Below, one piece after another: positions 41,259-53,448 of a DNA stretch of 64,000 bases (within the stretch, counting starts at the first letter, position 1; each line of letters opens with the position of its first letter). The position numbers and the translations under genes were made by a program. The notes below the pieces were generated by a model. That model had not been told where the DNA came from. It made no database searches and saw only the letters and a program-made list of their open reading frames with translations. Source of the DNA: Tillus elongatus (Eukaryota; Arthropoda; Insecta; Coleoptera; Cleridae); NCBI GenBank assembly GCA_964006375.1, contig OZ023265.1, forward strand, positions 153,591,047 through 153,655,046. The letters are read 5' to 3'.

Positions 41259-43166
41259 TAGGGTGGCGCATTGAAAACGAAACAGATCGATTTGCGCCCA
41301 GATAAAGTTTTTTTTTTAAGAAACGCTGAAACACGTCAATTTTAATATTGAGGGGGACATGTTTTGACATAAGACTCAACTTTGTCACATCAACCCCTTA
41401 AGGGTGGTGATAACAACCCTTATATTTTAAATAGGGAACATGGGTCGAGTGTTACATTATTTGCAAGCTCTTTCTTTTCTGAATTCAACAAACTAATTTT
41501 TTTGGAAGTTTTATCAACTCGTTTAAAAATTATTCACAGTTGGAAATGCAAGAACGTATTTCATTCATTGTGATACGAAATGCACCAGTTAGTCAATTTT
41601 TCGTTAAAAAAAACTAAAAAACAAAAACAAACGTTCAAAAATGTTTATTCAGTTAAGTAAGTGTTCAAATTGTTGAGCACCAGCTTCCATACAATATTAC
41701 AAATTTTATTCAAAACGAGCTCTGACATTCTGGAGCATTTGTGGAGTTGTTAGACGGCATTCTTCAACAATGCGTCGTCGTAATACTTCCAGAGACTCCG
41801 GTTCTGTTGCTAAAATTCTACTCTTTAAATGATCCCATAGAAATAAGTGTAAAGGAGTTAAATCCGGTGATCTAGGGGGGCACTCAATAGCACCTCTACC
41901 CCAATCCATTGCTCTGGAAACTCTCGGTTCAAAAACTCCCTAACACGTGAAAAATGCGAACACTAATCGATTTTCTTGATAGCGATCATCATTTTAAACA
42001 ATGTCAATTAGTAGAGGGTAAACGATATCTTCTAGTAACTCCAAATACGCCACTCAAATTGTCATCAAGAAAAATTGGTCCGATTAAACGGTCTCCAAAA
42101 ATGCCAGTCCAGACATTCAATTTCTGTGGAGTTTGAAGGTGGACTTCGTGAAAATTTCCTAAATTATTATCTGCCCAATAACGAGAATTATGACGATTGG
42201 CCGTATAGTTTAATTAAAAACGTACAGTCGTCCGAAAAACAGATATTGAACAGAAAGTTCCCGTTATCAGCTATTCGTGCAGTCATAACTTCACAAAACT
42301 CCAGCTGCTGATCAAAATCATCTTCATTCGGTTGTTGTACAAGATGAATTTTATACGGGTGAAATTTATGATGCTTCAATATTCGCTGAATAGTTATTCT
42401 TTGGATGTTTGAAACAGTGGCCAATTTTCTCGTGCTCAAAGTTGGGTCTGCAGCAATTTGTCCTAAAACTTCAATCTCAGTAGTCTCATTTGTAACCGGA
42501 AATTCACGTTCAGGATTCCATTTTTTGTTGGCTACTGAACCACTTTTTTGAAACTTTGCAACTAACTCCAAAATGTATTTTCTGTTAACATGTCTGTTCG
42601 GATGTCGTTCATTAAACAAATTTGCGGTACGGTTGGCAGTCATCGTTTTTGAAAAAAAAAGAATAATTATTTCAACTCTTTCTTCTACAGAATACACCAT
42701 TGTGAAATTAATTTTCGGTAGTACTATCAAGTATCAAACCGACCGATAAACTGAAATAATAAACCGTATTTCTCTCATTCCGATAAGAAATGTTCTGATA
42801 GTCAATTTTTTGTTTACAAACCAACAAAACATTGACTATCAGCACATTTCTTACGGAATTAGTGAAATGCGTTTTTGCATCTTCAACTGTGAATAATTTT
42901 AAACGAGTTGATAAAACTTCCAAAAAAAATTAGTGTGCTGAATTCAGAAAAGAAAGAGCTTTCAAATGATGTAACACTCAACCCATGTTCCCTATTTAAA
43001 ATATAAGGGTTGTTATCACCACCCTTAAAGAGTTGATGTGACAAAGTTGAGTTTTTATGTCAAAACATGCCCCCCTCAATATTAAAATTGCCGTGTTTCA
43101 GCGTTTCTTTAAAAAAATTTTGTCTGGATGCAAATCGGTCTGTTTCGTTTTCACTGCGCCACCCTA
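41259..43166 (-). mobile_element. Tc1/mariner-type transposon C (1.9 kb)
   Basis: The termini AGGGTGGCGCATTGAAAACG and CGTTTTCACTGCGCCACCCT are flanked by TATA. The subterminal inverted blocks are the same as in A and B. It carries a broken minus-strand transposase with the best-preserved N-terminal half of the three. Confidence 0.9.
41649..42700 (-). pseudogene. DUF4817-like Tc1/mariner transposase, broken (element C)
   Basis: MVYSVEERVEIIILFFSKTM starts at 42700. The frame is open for ~170 codons through NLFNERHPNRHVNRKYILEL, IAADPTLSTRKLATVSN and the first catalytic box FNICFSDDCTFLI. One base is lost near TANRTANLF relative to B. Around 41955 a ~20-bp deletion removes the QQDGAPP box entirely. 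The C-terminal part is 41706-41909 (PPRSPDLTPLHLFLWDHLK; third Asp of PLD changed to His). Confidence 0.82.
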
Positions 43167-43263
43167 TATAACACGTCATTGGTCAGGGGTATTGTTCGAT
43201 CGAAAATGAAAGAACTACATATAAAACCTACATACAAAAGAGGTGATCCCACAAATTATTTAG

Positions 43264-44995
43264 CTACAGACAAATCAGCCCCTTTTGCAAAAACTGGATG
43301 GTAGAGACGTCAGAACAGTAAACAAAGACCTTGTACTGGCTTATGTTGAATCGTGCTCTGTTACTATTCACTGTGACTCGTTTAGAATGAGGCTTTAGGA
43401 GTTCGACAAAATTTTTAATTTGATCTTGAGTGACCCTTATAATAGAAATTGAACGTGAAGACTTGGCCATTATTTGCATATACTCCTGAGGAACGTATAC
43501 TCTTTCAACTTTTCTTATTGATTTCTCAAGTACCCCAAAGCAGAGATCACAGGGGAGGAAATTATGCAGGCTCTGGAAATCTATGAGTAATTTTGTTTAA
43601 TCGTCCTGATTGTACTAATGTATGAAGAAACTGTACCATTGTATGGTTCTTATTTTGAGCACAACAGTTATTCGAAAATAAGTATAAAGTATCGACATCT
43701 TTATGAAGAATATTCTCAATATAGCGTAGTAAGCAGCTAATGGGTTCGTTAGGAGTTTTTCTGCCCTCAGTTTCATCGTAAACGTAAAAGTGAGCAATGC
43801 CATTTTTCCCAGAGTGAATGCAGAAGTTGAAAAGCCATAACTGTCTTAAATAAAATGCATCTCCTGATGTAACTCTTGGCAAGGGGATATTTTGCTGGTA
43901 ATAAAACGATAGTACCTCAATGTTGCTATTTTTCTTAGCAAGCGCAGTTTTCTGGGACAGATCCTCAGAAAATGATTGCGCTTTTCTATGATGCAATTCT
44001 TTCTCAGTTATTATTTGCTTGAGACGCTCATCTGAGAGTGATTTAGATTTAGACTCATTTTCCGACTGATCACAAACTTGACAAGTATCAGTTCTTGGAT
44101 TACCAAATTTAAGCTTAAAATTAGCTTTAAAATCGGAAATAAAAGTCGTAAGTTACTTTTGGTTTGAAAGCTGCTGCCTTCTCTTTCCTCTCCTCTAATA
44201 ATATTTTCATGTCAGGTTCGAATTTTTCGATATATAACTCATACATTTTTTTAACGTTTAGGTCGGGATGCAGTTGACAAGTTTTGTGGTTTTTATCTCT
44301 GCTATAGTGTGAAGCACGTCTTGGGAAACTGCTGATGTGAAGATTGATTTGTTCAACGATTTCTTCTGGTATTGCATTCGATCGATTATGATGCTTTCCT
44401 CGACGCTCATTAGGTGACGTTATTTCATTTGAAATAGATAAATGCTTTGCCAGAAGTTACACTCGCTTTTTAGAAATGCCATGAATGGCGCAAAATGCCT
44501 TTTAACAAGCATCTACAATAATATTTCCAATTCGAATTCTATATATACAGCAGCGCGAGGTTTGCCGAGATTATTTTTTGGACGAGAACGAACCGGAGTA
44601 TGAGATGTGATATTACCAAGCAGAAATGGTCCTGTGCAATTTTATCACCGATACCATTAAATTTTGATAAAATATCATTCCGCATATCATCACCAACTTT
44701 TCCAAAACATTTTTTTTACAACGGTAATCTACTCCCAAGACTCTAGCTGCTTTTGGTTGATTTTTATAGTCAGTATGCACCATGGCTGATGCCAGATTTA
44801 TTTTCCTAACATTCCTTTTCCAGTTAAGTTGATTTCTTGATTTCCGTTTCTTTATTTCGGATATACTCGGATTCGAAATGGCAGTAACCTCACTTTCTAT
44901 ATCACTATTATTAATCTCACTTTTTCACTAGGTTCATAGTTATCTGAGGAACCAGCACTAAAGGGTTCACTTTCTACTTCACTTGTATCACTCAT
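43264..44995 (-). pseudogene. Broken gene of an arthropod repeat-associated family (DUF7869-like)
   Basis: Likely start MSDTSEVESEPFSAGSSDNY at 44995. A middle part (44155-44400) reads RSNAIPEEIVEQINLHISSF then SHYSRDKNHKTC and VKKMYELYIEKFEPD. Another (43990-44150) has DTCQVCDQSENES. The long open part (43562-43996) includes FYLRQLWLFNFCIHSGKNG, HFYVYDETEGRK and LYLFSNNCCAQNKNHTMVQF. The C-terminus (43264-43479) follows a frameshift after HRFPEP. By memory this domain order matches multicopy insect and mollusc proteins labelled DUF7869. The acidic D/N-rich boxes suggest an RNase-H-like transposase fold, but that is inference. Confidence 0.6.
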
Positions 44996-44999
44996 AGTT

Positions 45000-46209
45000 A
45001 CTTTTATTCGCAGAAAATGTACACCAAAACCTTTCAATTTTAACAAACACACCACTTCATAGTAACACGTGTTGTATGCCTGCGTAAAATAGCGCAACAA
45101 TGCAAAATGTATAGTCTTGTTGTCAACCGAATACTAAAATTGCTTGGTGCAAAAAGGAGATAAATCCGGAGAAGTATCATTCTTGCTCCAAGAAATAATA
45201 GGTGATAAGTACATAAAACGGTCTAGAAGGTGGTGTATATCACGGATTCACGTCGTTTTTGCACCAAACGATGCAGAATTTTCTTGTACACTAATTAGTA
45301 TGGAAAGGTTATTTTCCTAAAAAAAATGGAGCTACCCCCTTTTTGCAGCAAGGTCTTCAATTGTGCTTCGCTACACGGATGCTTTGATGGCTTTTGGTTG
45401 TCTTTTCTCAACATTATCTTAATTGTTCGTCTTTGCATGACATCAATATCCTACAAACAACTAAGAAATCATCGTTTTTTAATTTTGTTTGGAGGATTGT
45501 GCTAGAATTGATACCGGGTTCAAGTAGTATCTGAGCATTCTGTCATTTAGAGAGATGCAAAGCAAACAATCCTCTACACCATGCGATGTGAGGTATGTTA
45601 AATAGGAGGTAAAACCTCATGATGTCTGCGACTGGCTATGGTATCGAAAGAAGACCGATGTTAACGTAACAGAATACAAAAGATTGGGATCAAGCATCTT
45701 ATCGTTGTGTCATGCTCAATTTTAAAATTGATTGTTTCGTTTAGCTATGAAGAACGTAACCAAGACAATATATAAACAATAATTTCGTTCAAGACTATAC
45801 AGCGCTCGCTTGATATTTACCTTTAATAACTCGCATTAAATGATTGTTTTGTATCCAAGTTTTAAAGCTTTGCTAAATAAGCAAGTATATGACATATAGT
45901 TTATGCAAGTGTGTCAAAGCCAAAGTTAATTCATCTAGATGTGTATAAACAGTGAAACTAACTAAGCAATTTGCATTTAATAAGTTATATAGTTATCTTT
46001 CTGGAGTTTCTCGAATTAACTAAGTTCACCTGAAATTCTTAGAATCCACTTTACTAATGAATCTTTGCCGAATATAATGGTGCGTGTGCATGAACACGAA
46101 ATATTTTGTAAAAGTTTTACTGTAATGATAAAAACTCAAACATTATCAATAGAGAAGTACATAACATACACTTTATGCTGCACAAACATTTAGTTTTGGT
46201 TGGATAACA
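45000..46209. other. Unassigned AT-rich sequence
   Basis: Upstream side of the broken DUF7869-like gene. TTGGTGCAAAAA (45138) and TTTTTGCACCAAA (45259) form a short inverted pair ~110 bp apart. No gene recognised. Confidence 0.45.
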
Positions 46210-46337
46210 ATTTGTTTTAGTGAATTTTCTTTAAAAAAATTCACTATTGAGGAGATCTCGACTTTTGAATTTTGAAGCAATTTCTTCAAATGACCGCGAA
46301 CTAGGCCCTCTAGAATCCATATCCAGGGTCAGCTTCA

Positions 46338-46427
<90 letters not shown>
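46210..46427 (-). repeat. AT-core family terminal part with (TA)n
   Basis: Hairpin TTTAGTGAATTTTC ... AAAATTCACTA at 46217-46244, TCTAGAATCCATATCCAGGG module, (TA)n at 46339-46427. The body is absent. Confidence 0.75.
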
Positions 46428-46431
<4 letters not shown>

Positions 46432-46512
46432 ATGTTGCACTACACTGTAATCACTTTAAATATACACTTTATTTGTTTGCTGTACTTTTTGTGATTTTTT
46501 TTATTGGCTTAA

Positions 46513-46553
46513 GTGGACTGCAGTTTCGAACCGTCCCGGTTCATCATCAGCAC
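46513..46553 (-). ncRNA. Hammerhead-ribozyme-like motif, second sequence family
   Basis: Minus strand: CTGATGA (46550-46544), one extra T, stem II GAACC-GGGAC-GGTTC (perfect 5 bp), GAAAC, loop TGCA, GTC with the predicted cleavage C at 46516. Stem I pairs GTG (46553-46551) with CAC (46515-46513). All invariant bases are present. Sequence outside the core is unlike the 23.4-kb motif, yet the extra base between A9 and stem II is in the same place. It lies 85 bp from a TA array, with no element boundaries visible. Confidence 0.65.
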
Positions 46554-46845
46554 GCTACATCAGTTATAGGTAAATTAATCTTTAAATAATTAAATTTGAT
46601 TCAAGAAAGTTAAAACGTCAAAATTGAGAATTATGGTAGGCGTACGAATATGAGTGAAAAATACGACAATAAATGACTAACAAGCTCTTAGATATGTGTC
46701 TAAGTCGTTATTTTCCGTTATTTCGTTAAAATATGAGCCAAAAATCCATTGTAAATCAAAATTATTTTCTGTAAATAGAAACGTTAGACGCTTAACATGT
46801 ATTACGAGACATACCTGCTAGCTGCTAGTACATACATATATGTCC

Positions 46846-46930
46846 AGCGTAGCCCAGTTGGGTAAGCCGTGTACATCGGGTGGTCGACTTCTACATGACG
46901 AGTTCTAATCCTAGTTAGTGACTTTACTTT
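46846..46930 (+). repeat. tRNA-derived SINE head
   Basis: A box TAGCCCAGTTGGG (46850-46862) and B box GAGTTCTAATCC (46900-46911) at canonical spacing. A tRNA-like acceptor is not complete and there is no CCA-adjacent stem, so this is a SINE head or tRNA pseudogene and not a working tRNA gene. Confidence 0.55.
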
Positions 46931-47164
46931 TTATCTAATTTTTTCAATCTCATTACACTTTTCCGTTATCTAATCAGATTGTTGTTATTCCGATGAATTT
47001 TTTAGCGAGTTCTTGTACAAAAAATAATCTGATAAAGAGGAGATAAAAGTTTTATGACTTAATTCAATTTGAATAGCATATCTAGTTGTTTGTTCTTGCC
47101 CTAACTTAGTGAAACCGTTTCATATATAATACAGTCGTAAACTTTTCCCGTGGCTTCACAAGTG

Positions 47165-47289
47165 CCCATTTTAGTGAATTTTCTTTTAAAAAAATCATTA
47201 ATGAAGAGATCCCCTATTTGAATTTAGAAAAAAATTCTTGTAATGAGCGCGAACTAGGCCTCCTAGAATCTATATCCAGGGTCAGTTTC

Positions 47290-47365
<76 letters not shown>

Positions 47366-48345
47366 GATGAACCATTTACCAAAATTTAGGTATGTAAGTT
47401 TAAAGACAAAAATGTTAGAAGCATTTAAAGAAAAAAATTGGGGTTTTCCTCAAAACGTAAAAAGTCGCGATTTCAAACGTCAAAATTCGCAACTTTTAGG
47501 TAAAGAACCTAAAAGAAATACGGATTATGTAAAGTGTGTTCTGCAAACCCTTAAGTTTCAGCTTCAACCGTCATTGCCGTTCATTTTAGTAAAATATTTC
47601 CAAAAAATTCATTTCCAATAGACACTTTCTCTAATGCTTTGGCAGTAGTTTTAATTACGTTTATGGTTTAACGGTCTATAGTTTTTAGCTAATTTTCGTA
47701 AAAAAAATTCGCTAATGGGGAGACCGCGGCTTTCGATTTCTAAAAATATTTCTTCAGATGAGCGCAAACTAGGCTCCCTAGAATCCATATCCAGTTTACT
47801 TTCTATTTACATATATACTCGGTGGAGCTCGATATAATTGTTATTATGCAAGATACGAGAAAAAAATTGTATACGTTACTTATAGGTTGTGTTGAGCTGC
47901 ATCTTATAAAATTATTTTGACAAACACAGGCTGTCCCATAAGTCGTTGGTGATACCTACTTTTTTTTAACCTTCCTTATTGCATTTTTGCATTTTTTTAT
48001 CGAAATATGATGTATATGTGGTGTAAATAAACATCGAGACGCAGTAAGTGCGTTTCGCTAGCGAATTTTCATTAAATGCTTCAAAATTCAATAACTCAAT
48101 TTGCTATTAACCTAAGGTTCGACGGCTAGGACACAAGTTTCCTCGGAAATATTTAAAGTTTATTTTCGGAAAATGTTTGTACATTTTCTAACAAGTTATT
48201 TTAATTAAATATGGTAAATTCTTTCTACTATATAGGTTATACCGGTGACCAAATTGATACCTGATTGCATTAAAGAGACAGACATATTTGCTACTAAAAA
48301 CGTTTTTATGAAAATTGAGTTCCATAACGCGCTCGCTGCGTCCAG
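47165..48345 (-). repeat. AT-core family copy, nearly full length, minus orientation
   Basis: Hairpin at 47171-47202, CTAGAATCTATATCCAGGGT module, (TA)n at 47293-47362, body, an internal second copy of the CTCCCTAGAATCCATATCC module (~47772), and the ~300-bp end segment between GAGACGCAGTAAGTGCG (48036) and CGCGCTCGCTGCGTCCAGAG (~48327). Same module order as 23700-25110. Confidence 0.8.
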
Positions 48346-49077
48346 AGTTTTTTTGTAAAGCGCATAGATACTTGCCTTATTTTAAATACAAACAAAACTT
48401 TATTTAGTAAACTTATGAAAATGCTGCACCTGAGGTAAAAGTTTTGTAAAACTATAAAGCGTGCAAATATTGCAGAACAAACTTTCTTTTCAATTATCGT
48501 ATAATAAAAGCTTCGTTTAAACAGGAGGGTGAATTAAGGGAATACGGAAACACTGAAAATGTCACTGACTAAACAGACATATTAGTGATCTTAATACGTT
48601 AATAAAAATGATAGAAACTTGAACACCTATGCGCAAACACCTCTTTATATAACTTACCTAGGTTTTCATAACAAATAATAAACATTATTATAAATTACAC
48701 AATATATGCAAATGAATGGTGTTTCTGTTATTTGCAATTCAAATGTGTCTGTTTATATAAATTCATTAATTGTTCTTGCTTTTACTTGTAAAACCGTGCC
48801 ATACAAAATACAGACGTGCAGAATATTTCTTTGTTGGTTTTCTTTCTGTAGCCGGTTTCGCTTCACGTCTGGATTTTGTTTACATAAACACTGACTAATT
48901 TTCTAACAAGATATTACCAAATACTATATAATGACAATACGGGACACTCCTATGCTTTAACATTGGTGATATTTGTGACAAGTACACTAGCGCCACGTCG
49001 CGTGAAGTACTGACAACTGAGCGGGTAATTTGAATTGTATATTTAGCTTCATATTCTTAATTTAGATAATACCTCTT
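48346..49077. other. Unassigned sequence
   Basis: No ORF beyond 62 codons and no recognised repeat. Confidence 0.5.
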
Positions 49078-49640
49078 CAACAGACAGAATTCTGTTAGAG
49101 TAGCACATGCTGCTAGCGGTGCCCGGCCGTGTCCCTGTAGAGTACCACAGGGTACGGTGCTGGGTCCCATACTATTTGATATTTATGTCAATGATTTATC
49201 TAGTGTTCAGACCGTCGGGAAGTTTTGGGCTTTGCAAATGATACTGCCGTATATTATACTGAAACTCATCGGCACAACCTGAAGCGAAGGGCGGAAAACA
49301 ATATGAAAAACATTGTAAATTTTTTTCAAGACCAGACTACTCACTCTAAATTATACCAGAACAAACTTTGTTCGATTATCGTGTTACAACCAACCTGACT
49401 TCGAATATATAGATATAATACAGGATTCCAACATTTATAGCATATAATCTTGTGGGGCGGTAAAACCTCTTGAGTTATATCTGATAGCCTTTTGAGATGA
49501 GACCATCACATAAAGTAACTTGTGGAAAAATTGAGGTGTATCTTGTACAGCGTGAGGACACTGAGGAAGGTATTTCCACCTGCTTCTTTACGGATTATCT
49601 ACTTTGCCCTTGTGGAATTACATCCGGGATATGAAATTAC
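49078..49640 (+). pseudogene. Jockey-type LINE RT fragment (different family)
   Basis: One frame reads NSVRVAHAASGA, then CRVPQGTVLGPILFDIYVND (the VPQGxxLGPxLFxxYxNDL box). After a frame change, FANDTAVYY is the catalytic F/YADD with the first Asp mutated to Asn. The 49522-49640 part (MEKLRCILYSVRTLRKVFPP, RIIYFALVELHPGYEI) is the thumb region. It is distinct from the LINE family at copies 1-4 and abuts the 3' end of copy 4. Confidence 0.75.
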
Positions 49641-49679
49641 GGTATGTGTAGGAGTCGCAGATCCTCACCTGCGACGTTT

Positions 49680-50008
49680 TTTTTTATATTTCAACAACAC
49701 ACTACGAGGGCTTACAGCCTAAATACTATCGTACCGTGGGTGTCGACAAGGAGGAAAAAGGCAACTTGACAATTCTGGACTTGAAGGTTTGGAGGTTCGG
49801 AGGAGAAGGAAAAACATGTGGCGGCAAGGAGTTCCACAACTTAAAAATCCTCGGGACAAAAGAGCGAACATAACAAGATGTCTTATGTCTGGTGACGTAT
49901 ACATTAAAAGGGTGCATTCGCTCTGTTCCCCTGGTAGATATGTTGGGGGCAGCAGGTGGAGGAACTATGGAAGAAAGGTCCTCTGAGGAGTGCCCATGCA
50001 GATATCTA

Positions 50009-50046
<38 letters not shown>

Positions 50047-50118
50047 CACCAACGGCACGTCCTTGGGCATGGGATGGCAGCCTTTGGGCGAGAGTAGGGT
50101 CACCGATGTGACGTATAG
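49680..50118 (-). mobile_element. Jockey/CR1-type LINE, copy 4, 3'-terminal piece
   Basis: The family 3' UTR and tail (poly-T at 49678-49687) and the last ~125 codons of ORF2 on the minus strand, including LHGHSSEDLSSIVPPP and SFVPRIFKLWNSLPPHVFPS. A (GA)n expansion at 50010-50043 inserts a Ser-Leu repeat in the reading frame just before FYRYLHG. 5' truncated at ~50118. Confidence 0.85.
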
Positions 50119-50952
50119 GATGATCCTTATAGTACAAGGTTAAAGGAAACCTCGGAAAGTATACCGAGAAACAAGAAATCTATAGGGCAGAGATCGTTGA
50201 CTTACCTTTCTTCAAAATGGTACTTCAGAATTCCCTGTGTGATTAGGTAGTTGGACTCTGTCAGGCTCCTTAAAGCAATAAACAGGCGGTTGATAGCATC
50301 GCTACCAAGATATGGCTTGATTAACTTAAGTTTTGATTTTTGTGAGGGAGAATTTTCTCCTTATCTGGAGAAACAGTTTTGATTGTAATGAATGTAGATG
50401 GGTGAACTAAAATTATATATGTGCGCATATGTGCTTAAATGCGTGTGTGCGTGTGCGTGTATATACGCTTGTGTGTGTGTTTATATATCTGTATACTTGT
50501 CTACGCTCTGTTGAATGTATTTGTGTTTGCACAGGGAAGGGCATTATGCGCGTGGCCTTTAGAGTTACTGATGTATCTGGAACCTGAACGCTGGCAACAG
50601 GGTCAAGCGAGTGAGACAGGAAACAATAATGTAGAATATTAAATATATCCACTAACAAGGTTTGCCTTAAGTGGATTGTTTGAATTATTTATTGTTGGAA
50701 CTTATTTTGTTCAGTGTTATTTGTCTTGCTTGATTAACTTTTTTTTTTAAGTTTTCTGTAATTTGTATTGGTTTGTATAAAATGTGCAACAATAAACATT
50801 GCTATTATTATTGTTATTATTCCTATTATATAAACTCAACAAAGACGAAGTAGACTGACATAAAGACGAATAAGATTGTACTAGAAGAGGTAAGAGTCGG
50901 AGGATGCTTACTGAGAATCCAAATTTATTGGCTATATTATGATACATTAAAA
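50119..50952. other. Unassigned sequence with degenerate simple repeats
   Basis: Imperfect GT/TA runs at ~50416-50490 and TTA-rich repeats at ~50800-50830. No gene recognised. Confidence 0.5.
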
Positions 50953-51435
50953 AGTCTGGACGCAGCAAGTTCGTTATGGTAGTGAATTTTCATCGAAATG
51001 ATCAGGCACCACATAATTTTTCATAACTTTTTTTATTTTAATGTAGAAATATAAATTTTGGTTTATAGTTTCTTTTAAATATCGTAAATTACGTACCAAA
51101 TTTCGTTATCATAGCTTTTCAATTTTTTTTTAGATAATTTTTTTTTCGAAAGAAAACACAAAATTTTCCCGGAAAACCTGGTTCGATTTTCCTGGCTAAC
51201 GAACCTATCCAAGACACTTACAAAAGTACAAAAGTAAGGTACATGCTACATTTTATCAAAATCGGTTCGTTATTTTTTGAGTTATCGGTGTGATATATAT
51301 ATATAAATTGAAACTGACCGCGGATATGGGGTCTAGGGGTCCTAGATCGCGCTCATTTGAAGACATTTTTTCAAAATTCAAAAGTCGGGATCTCCCTATT
51401 AGTGAATTTTTTCTAAGAAAATTCACTAAAACTTC
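50953..51435 (+). repeat. AT-core family copy with internal deletion
   Basis: Start AGTCTGGACGCAGCAAGTTC, then directly the part next to the TA array (GAAAACCTGGTTCGATTTTC, TTATCGGTGTGATATATAT). Only ~10 TA bases remain (51294-51304), followed by CGGATATGGGGTCTAGGGG and a hairpin at 51396-51430. The short TA tract shows the array length is variable. Confidence 0.75.
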
Positions 51436-52299
51436 TGACACCAATATCTGAAGCATGCGTATTTAGGAAAAAGGAAACGGGGAGACTAAAACAAGGCTTC
51501 TTTCTGTAAAACGTGAACCAATTGGGGTGCGATGGTACCAGGCGACGTCGACCTGAAACTGTGATGAGGGCGTCTTTCGGTTGTATTAAATTTCAGTTTC
51601 TTACTAAATTCAGTTTCCAGCGATTTCAAATCATTACTTTACTTTTGCATTTCCACCGATAAAAAAGATTATACAATCAAATAGGTGAGTACAGCAAATT
51701 TATTTTTCAACTTTTCCATTCTTCGTTTGCCATTGTGTGTCCGCAGCATAAGCAGTAATGGGATTCCTAAAGTATTTTATCAAAGCTGTCCTATTCGTTC
51801 CGACGCGAACTCTGTGAACAGCGCAGATAACCGAATGCTTGCAGGAAAACATAACGTTATGTTAGTTCAGGACGCGTTCCGCAAGATGGCAGCTCACGCT
51901 CGTTAACGCCGACCCTATACCTAATATCGGGTAGGTGTGTGTTGAACCAGGCAAGTAAAGTTTTGTTAATTTTCTCTTTATGCCCTTAACTCTCAGCGAG
52001 TATGAAAGTTACGATGTCGTTAACGCGTTTTATTGACTCTCATATAACTTCTTGCATATTGATAAAATACTTCTAGAGAGGTGAATTTGTCTTTACTTGC
52101 TGTTGCTAAGTGCCATTTAGAAAAGCTAAATTAGGTCTATTTAAATTAGCTAATAAAAAAAAACTGAATGGGTTATCTTCATTAGTGTCGAGTGCTATAG
52201 ACATATTAAAAGTCTGTGTCATTTTTAACACTAAACTCTATGTGCATCATAAGCGGCTATTCAAAGCTGATTTCAAGTTAGCTGTCTCTACTTACTACT
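51436..52299. other. Unassigned sequence
   Basis: A 73-codon frame at 51685-51906 is not recognised. No repeats identified. Confidence 0.45.
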
Positions 52300-52579
<280 letters not shown>

Positions 52580-53448
52580 CAGTCCCTCTAACAATGGTCC
52601 AAACCCATATATTCGGATAGAGCATCAAAAATTAAATAGACTTTCATTAATACGTTTTGTCCGATTGTTGCTTGTTTTCGATATACAGTGTGTTAAAATT
52701 GACTTTGAAAAAAATTAAATCGCTCGTTTTTCTGCTAATTACTGGAATATTGATTTGGAACTATGTAATAGGGGGTTATCGAGGATGCCGCTTCCAACCG
52801 TGATACCTATTTTGAGCCACATCATAGTTGGCGCCACCTACACTAAACCCGAATGTTTTACAGGGGCATAACTTTTTCGATGATCAACTTTCTGCAAATC
52901 TGTTTAGAAAAACTGAAAACTACTAATTTTTGTTCGAAAAAGGTATACTTAGTTGAAACTCATAAAGTGAGTGGTTACCGAGATATTGCGGTTTTAATAA
53001 TGGTGTGCATTGAAAATCTCTCAAATCTGAAATTTCATTCTGGCCCAAAGTTCATCTCTGGAGTTGCATACATTATTGTGTATGTACCAGTTGTTTCAAG
53101 TAACCCCAATGGAAAATTCTAGAGGATTGAGGTCGGTGTATTTTAATCATAATTTTCTAATTCTAAATCACTTCCTAAAAATTGGGAAGTTTCTCTGGAT
53201 TTAATTCGATTTCATAGAATAAGTATGTTTTTGGCAAATAAAAGATGTATTCATGTGGACATATCACGGCGCTAATAACTATAGCAGTTCATTGGCCGGG
53301 TCAACAACTGTCAATGAAGTAGATGAAATATCTTTTGTTTTTCGTTTTCATAGGGATGTCATTTGCGTAACACAATAAACATAATCTGTCAATTTTGACA
53401 AGCACATGGTTTTTCAACAAAGAGCAGTAGGTAGTTATTATTTCTGAA

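Noticed and set aside
46846..46930. Functional tRNA gene
   Set aside because: A and B boxes are present, but the acceptor stem and anticodon arm cannot be completed. SINE head preferred.
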